Shown piece after piece: positions 63,201 to 64,000 of a DNA stretch of 64,000 nt. Each line of letters begins with the position of its first letter. Position 1 is the stretch's first letter. The DNA comes from Lysobacter sp. yr284 (GTDB taxonomy: Bacteria; Pseudomonadota; Gammaproteobacteria; Xanthomonadales; Xanthomonadaceae), in assembly GCF_900107375.1 (NCBI RefSeq), contig NZ_FNPT01000003.1, positions 248,001 to 312,000 of the forward strand, in the 5' to 3' direction. The notes under the pieces were generated by a model that had not been told where the DNA came from, did not search any database, and saw nothing but the letters and a program-made list of their open reading frames with translations. Both the position numbers and the translations under genes were made by a program.

Positions 63201-64000
63201 GCGGCGCGATCGTTCTGGCCGGGCGCAGCGAGCCGACGCCGGCGCTGGCCGCCGAGCTGGCGGCGCTGGGTTCGGCCGCGCTGCGGGTGGAGTACCGCCG
63301 CGCCGACGTCGCCGATGCAGCACAGGCGCAGGGCTTGCTCGACGAAATGCGCGCGCGCCACGGCGGCATCGACGGGATCGTGCACGCGGCAGGCGTCCTC
63401 GACGACGGCTACCTCGCGCGCAAGCGCGCGGCGCAGGCGCAGGGCGTGCTCGCGCCCAAGGTCGCCGGCCTGGACAACCTCGACCGCGCCCACGGCGCGG
63501 CGCCGCTGGAGTTCCTGATCTGCTTCGGCTCCATCGGCGGCGCGCTCGGCAGCGCCGGGCAGGGCGACTACGCCGCCGCCAACGGTTTCATGCGCGCCTT
63601 CGCCGCGCTGCGCAACGCCCGCGCCGGACGCGGCGAGCGCCAGGGCCGCGCCTTGTGCATCGATTGGCCGTACTGGCGCGACGGCGGCATGCGTCTGTCG
63701 GCGCAGGCGCAAGCCGAACTCGTCCAGGCCGGGTTGGCGCCGCTGCAGGCCGAGCAGGGCCTGTCGGCGCTGCGCCAGGCCTGGGCCAGCGGCGAATCCT
63801 GCGTGACGGTGCTGGTGGGCGAAGAGCGCGCCGTGGGCGATTTGCTGGATTCGTTCGAGCGCCGCGAGCCGGTCGCGCCTGCGCTGCCCGAAGCGGCGCT
63901 GCCGACCGCAGCGACGCCAGCGGCCCATGCCGATCTTTCCGCGCGGGTCCTGCAGCGCCTGGTCGAGGTGTTCGCCGAGGTGTCGAAGATCGCGCCGGCG
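51257..64000 (+). CDS. Hybrid NRPS-PKS megasynthase (partial, continues past the window)
   Basis: One open frame of 4248 codons without a stop. Domain order with approximate residues: A1 26-930 with a methyltransferase inserted at about 490-740; T1 (Ser983); C1 1043-1475 (HHIAADG at 1173-1179); A2 1493-1970; T2 (Ser2023); C2 2083-2512; A3 2537-3025; T3 (Ser3087); KS 3163-3600 (Cys3334, His3470, His3510); docking-like region to about 3755; KR about 3780-4190 (Ser4092, Tyr4105); start of an ACP. There is no first C domain, so module 1 starts the chain, and no epimerase is seen. Start GTG 51257 overlaps the sulfotransferase stop. It assembles a peptide-ketide; the product is not recognised. Confidence 0.93.
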   Translation, partial: MSEDAHVPPPASDASAPGPVDEAAAAPSLADRFDAQAARSPDAVALVCEDERVTYAELQARANELARWLQQAGIGPGSIVGLCLERSPLLVVATLAVLRAGAAYLPIDPRTPQARIEFMLEDCGARLLLTQAELCAHAQPPGREVLRLDREWERVRREAAAAPPRGFAAGALAYVIYTSGSTGQPKGVLVPQANVTALFDAAQPRFGFHAQDVWCLFHSYAFDFSVWELWGALLHGGRLVLVPAQVARDSQAFYELASREGVTVLNQTPSAFAQFAAADQAARLPLRLRWVIFGGEALRFGELRGWFERHGDARPQLVNMYGITETTVHVTERGVAAAEAVRAPASLIGAALPHLRTHILDDALRPVADGEAGELCVSGAGLAWGYLNRAGLTASRFVASPFAHGERLYRSGDLARRSADGDIEYLGRLDQQVKLRGFRIELGEIEAALLRHPGVRQAVVAKRESDGQPRLVAYVVAEPAQAGERDARADESVGQWQALYQDTYQPGEDDCSPSFVGWHSSYTGAPIPEPQMRQWLDATAQRVLARGPQRLLEIGCGVGLVLQQLAPRCRRYVATDLSPAAIARLQRWVGAAAGLEHVRLTAQPADDFAGLDEDFDTVVLNSVVQYFPGADYLLDVLRRASERVAPGGRIFIGDVRDHDLLEAFHASVQFAKANEATGAERMRAAIERGMRQEKELLLAPAFFRALPQWLPAIGGVEILLKRGDARNELNQYRYDVWLHVGPQAPQPTATPWQPSGADALAELEAHLGAQRPARLSVELPNARLQPDLQRLALLREADPALSWGELCERAPAPTDGVEPEALWQLGERLGYEVSIAGSHTRPGHLRANFVDPRAPAAGQGEPAQADILSAEAGAGTDPRRYANDPLAAAAQHAFVRSLREHLRAILPEHMLPAATLTLPALPLTVNGKVDQARLPAPEERPDVADYAEPHTDLQRRLAGIFAEVLRLDRVGLHDSFFELGGHSLLAMRVVAQLRAQLGVELPLRALFEHPTVAGLEREVAAAAGSAPAAPPLLAREQRGPAELSFAQERLWFLEQLGTVGAAYHVPLAFRIRGPLAVPALGAALAQLLQRHEMLRTRFVLDGEQPRQTVDPAPQELLEFEDLSALDPARAQARTDALLQAEAQHRTDLERGPLFRARLARLGAHEHVLILAAHHIAADGWSHAVMLRELGALYAAHAGAAAEALPPAQLQYADYAAWQRQWLQGPLLAQQLQYWTAQLAGAPELVALPTDRPRPQVASFRGGIHRFELPAALAQRLPAFARERGATPFMVLLAGFQALLARWGGGDDIVIGTPTAGRTHRDTEPLVGLFINTLALRARVDAQAGFAELLAQAKDTALAAFAHQDVPFERVVAELKPHRDLSRQPLVQVIFALQNTAPATLRLHGAGVERIDCPSSTSKYDLTLNVIESGERLSAEIEYASDLFDPATVERLAQMYATLLDAAMAEPARPLARLRLGVAAPAAAPKPSAAATVCDLFAAQAARTPHAPALESPTAQLSYAELQRRAERMARQLRRQGIGAGDLVAVASDGDVATFVALLATLKAGAAYLPIDPHAPAQRLNHLIEDAQPRLILADAAALEGLPPSPAQRLSFRECESDADESAPWPAPAADDLAYAIYTSGSTGAPKGVLVEHRGLRELALAQIQRFAIAPHSRVLQFASLGFDASVSEVFTAWCSGACLCLPGGGRLLAGDELAATLRERAITHVTLPPSVVPGLVEAGGAATLQTLVVAGEACPAAIVRSWPEPVRFINAYGPTEATVCATTHDCDRADPRDPPVGRALAHAPVYVLDDALQPVPAGVVGEIFIGGSGVARGYRGRAALTAERFLADPFAGAGARMYRSGDRGRLRADGALEFLGRLDRQLKVRGYRIEPGEIEAAFLRDERIAQAHVLAQGELDGRSLAAYAVAAPGRTLDADDALAALRTRLPAHLVPSTLVVLERFPLTAHGKIDTHALPQAGVAASAGRVHVAARTATERLLAAIWREVLGCREPDVRDRFFDLGGHSLLATRAVGRIRRAAAVELSLREFFAAATLEDLARSVDAARGLGASSAAAPLRPVPRAPRLPLSPAQRSLWTADRLGAAGAAYNMPLALRASARIDVEALQRALDELERRHESLRTAFLSDGDGLYAAIQPAQAVALELHDLSALAPAEREAQAARLRERDMRRRFDLGAGRLLRASLLRLAEDEHRLTLTTHHIAADGWSVALLADELRALYAAFAAGRASPLPEPPLQHADHQAWQDARLDESALDRLAQRAGERLLGAPTVLSLPADRARPPAQSYRGALHRFVLPQALHRQLLELGAQRGATLYMTLLAGFGALLSRLSGARDLLLASPLALRAEPGLERVVGPLLDTAVLRLDLRDDPGFAELLARARAATLDAHDGQDLPFERLLAQLRPARDLARQPLAQALFSLQNYPAAQDQDAALWQRERSPWSHAKYDLSLYVEETAQGLACECEYATDLFDAATVERWCAQWASLLAGAVADPDTRASRLPLLDADERRRLLAEYNDTARSGYDRASIPALVAEQARLRPHAVAVGCGERTLSYAELDRRSSALARRLRRAGAGPGERVGLCLERSVELSVALLAVLKSGAAYVPLDPAYPQQRLDYMVADSGLGWAVCDRANAARLTGSLAPQRAIAVEDVAEDAAAASADETREFERSADSLAYVIYTSGSTGRPKGCAIADRGLLNLLHSLADRFGVGPDDTLLAVTPYSFDIAGLELLMPLLRGARVQIAAAAELRDAQRLARSIRELRPTLMQATPATWQMLLRAGWRNDSGMQVLCGGEALPETLRTALAQGADAWNLYGPTETTIWSTLDPIAADAPPAAGGSCIGRPLANTRVYVLDAAMAPVPVGMEGDLYIGGDGVACGYWNRPALTAQSFIADPFSAGGRIYRTGDRARWRADGRLDYLGRADAQVKLRGFRIELGEIETALARHPQVDLCACAVSREGEAQIVAACVPAAGAVLPSRRKLQEHLRASLPEHMIPVAFAAVAALPLTANGKIDRTAVAALRAAEPATPPQSQPAPAGQGGDPLPRLLALWRETLGRDDVAIDEGFFEQGGTSLLAVTLAERIASELQPGFEVTSLFEFGSIARIVRHLQAQAPAAQPSAPALADPTPAAPAAAAGIAGEPAIPAYYDDAVAIVGMSCAFPGARDHDEFWDNLLRGRESIERIPDAELRELCVPAQVLADPAYVPVRSDLAGRDLFDADFFNVSERDAQLMDPQLRLLLMHAWRAIEDAGYRAGDLADTAVFATASNSAYHARLLATAPASAQSIEQYVGWIMAQNGTLPAVISHKLGLRGPSLFVHSNCSSSLTALDLARRRLLEGEWRHALVAAARVASFEGAGYVHQDGMNFSSDGRLRAFDAAADGAVGGEGVAVLLLKRARDAIADGDHVYALLRASAANNDGGESAGFYAPSVAGQRAAIERALAASRIDPATIGYVEAHGTGTPLGDPIEVAALSQAYGRHTQARQFCGIGSVKTNIGHLDTAAGMAGCIKAALSLSRGTIPATLHFRTPNPALKLEQSPFFVVDKAQPWQGARPYRAAVSSMGVGGSNAHAILEECAALDGGDSSAPGPWLFPLSARDPQCLRAMAQRLLDFLAGAPSLPRLAYTLQTGREPMPYRLAILAADAQQLQAGLRGWLQGDASAGVHSGHAARAAAGATREASAAVDPADAELQAALARWAALGRYEQLAALWVGGFAFDWRALYATGAPRRISAPAYPFNPRRFWLDSADAPVAGAAAVAAPVVAPVDNAVSPRLFAERWDRVAEAGADWPHRRHLVLCDFPADSPLVRAVGERAGAEATVHVLARSGAAIGQRFAEHAAALIERLREAAAAAPALLQLVVPGDDDGALCAALAPLLLSAKREYDRLEVQTIRLDAHAAPQAAAAQLFHPVPSAARQVRVVDGAARTRRFVALPAPAAAAAPWRDGGRYLIAGGGGRLGLLLARAMAADLRSGAIVLAGRSEPTPALAAELAALGSAALRVEYRRADVADAAQAQGLLDEMRARHGGIDGIVHAAGVLDDGYLARKRAAQAQGVLAPKVAGLDNLDRAHGAAPLEFLICFGSIGGALGSAGQGDYAAANGFMRAFAALRNARAGRGERQGRALCIDWPYWRDGGMRLSAQAQAELVQAGLAPLQAEQGLSALRQAWASGESCVTVLVGEERAVGDLLDSFERREPVAPALPEAALPTAATPAAHADLSARVLQRLVEVFAEVSKIAPA
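51332..54325 (+). other. NRPS module 1: A(Thr)-MT-T, loading module
   Basis: The A domain carries YVIYTSGSTGQPKG (near 51777). Its pocket residues read D-F-W-N-I-G-M-V-H-K when aligned by eye to GrsA, identical to the published threonine code. A SAM methyltransferase (LLEIGCGVG near 52909) is inserted between motifs A8 and A10, the usual place of N-methyltransferases, so N-methyl-threonine is expected. The carrier Ser is in GGHSLL at 54203. Confidence 0.85.
54384..57420 (+). other. NRPS module 2: C-A(Tyr)-T
   Basis: The condensation domain has an intact HHIAADGWS. The A2 pocket residues read D-A-S-T-V-A-A-V-C-K, identical to a published tyrosine code and close to the phenylalanine code of GrsA. 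The carrier Ser is at 57323. The absence of an epimerase predicts L-configuration. Confidence 0.83.
57503..60620 (+). other. NRPS module 3: C-A(Gly)-T
   Basis: The condensation domain has an intact HHIAADGWS near 57900. The A3 pocket residues read D-I-L-Q-L-G-L-I-W-K, matching a published glycine code. The carrier motif is GGTSLL (Ser at 60515), different from the GGHSLL of T1 and T2, perhaps because it hands over to a KS. Confidence 0.83.
60745..64000 (+). other. AT-less PKS module: KS-KR-(ACP)
   Basis: The KS has its active-site Cys in HSNCSSSL (61256), with HGTGTP and NIGH histidines. After NAHAILEE comes a segment of about 160 residues ending in YPFNPRRFWL, as found after KSs of trans-AT PKSs, and no acyltransferase GHSxG motif. 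The KR has GGGGRLG, Ser/Tyr/Asn catalytic residues and an LDD motif (63398) of B-type ketoreductases. An ACP begins at about 63930. Confidence 0.8.

Noticed and set aside
1-64000. Search for CRISPR arrays, tRNA genes, insertion sequences and prophage genes
   Set aside because: I saw no regularly spaced repeats, no tRNA-like cloverleaf with conserved TTCGA loop, and no transposase or integrase motifs.

Overview
The window is very GC-rich, densely coded DNA with strong GC bias at third codon positions, no tRNA or rRNA genes, and no insertion sequences that I can see. A Wsp surface-sensing operon, a Gum/Wza-type exopolysaccharide locus, Clp/CRP-type boxes (TGTGA-N6-TCACA), an OprC-type copper receptor and a large NRPS-PKS gene together suggest a xanthomonad-type gammaproteobacterium, most likely Lysobacter or a close relative. 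That placement is inference; no marker gene is present.

Layout. 1-5.4 kb: a truncated serine beta-lactamase-family hydrolase, a FAD-dependent dehydrogenase, a GIY-YIG-like protein, a GNAT acetyltransferase, a HAD-like protein and a small unknown. 5.4-13.7 kb (minus strand): a complete seven-gene wsp operon in the order wspA-B-C-D-E-F-R, most junctions being 4-bp stop/start overlaps. It should turn surface contact into cyclic di-GMP through the GGDEF protein WspR. 14.5-31.2 kb: an exopolysaccharide locus. A long plus-strand operon encodes a priming glycosyltransferase, an OPX export protein, a chain-length protein, a GH5 glycanase, a polymerase, two GT4 glycosyltransferases, a GT26 glycosyltransferase fused to a degenerate ATPase, and a beta-propeller protein. 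It converges on a minus-strand operon for a Wzx flippase, a JmjC/cupin-like protein and a CelD-like GNAT protein; a galE-type epimerase follows. Three Clp-like boxes lie in its promoter regions, so c-di-GMP from the neighbouring Wsp system may feed into it.

31.2-47.1 kb: accessory housekeeping genes. They include a cupin, a DUF72 protein, an ATP-dependent DNA ligase with its ligase-associated exonuclease, a ferritin-like protein, membrane proteins, and an unknown gene behind a SoxR-like box. Next come an OprC-type copper receptor, an FAD oxidase/methyltransferase pair divergent from an XRE regulator around a 9-bp-arm inverted repeat, and a TetR regulator divergent from a metallo-beta-lactamase-fold gene around several palindromes.

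46.1-64 kb: a biosynthetic region. It holds a second galE-type epimerase, a TylF-type methyltransferase, an HlyC-type lysine acyltransferase and a second small methyltransferase. A Stf0 sulfotransferase is translationally coupled to a giant NRPS-PKS gene that runs off the window (at least 4248 codons). Its order is A-MT-T / C-A-T / C-A-T / KS-KR-(ACP). The specificity residues read by eye match published codes for Thr, Tyr and Gly, and the KS module has no AT, as in trans-AT PKSs. The predicted start is (methyl)Thr-Tyr-Gly-ketide. I do not recognise the product; it is the best candidate here for an undescribed system.
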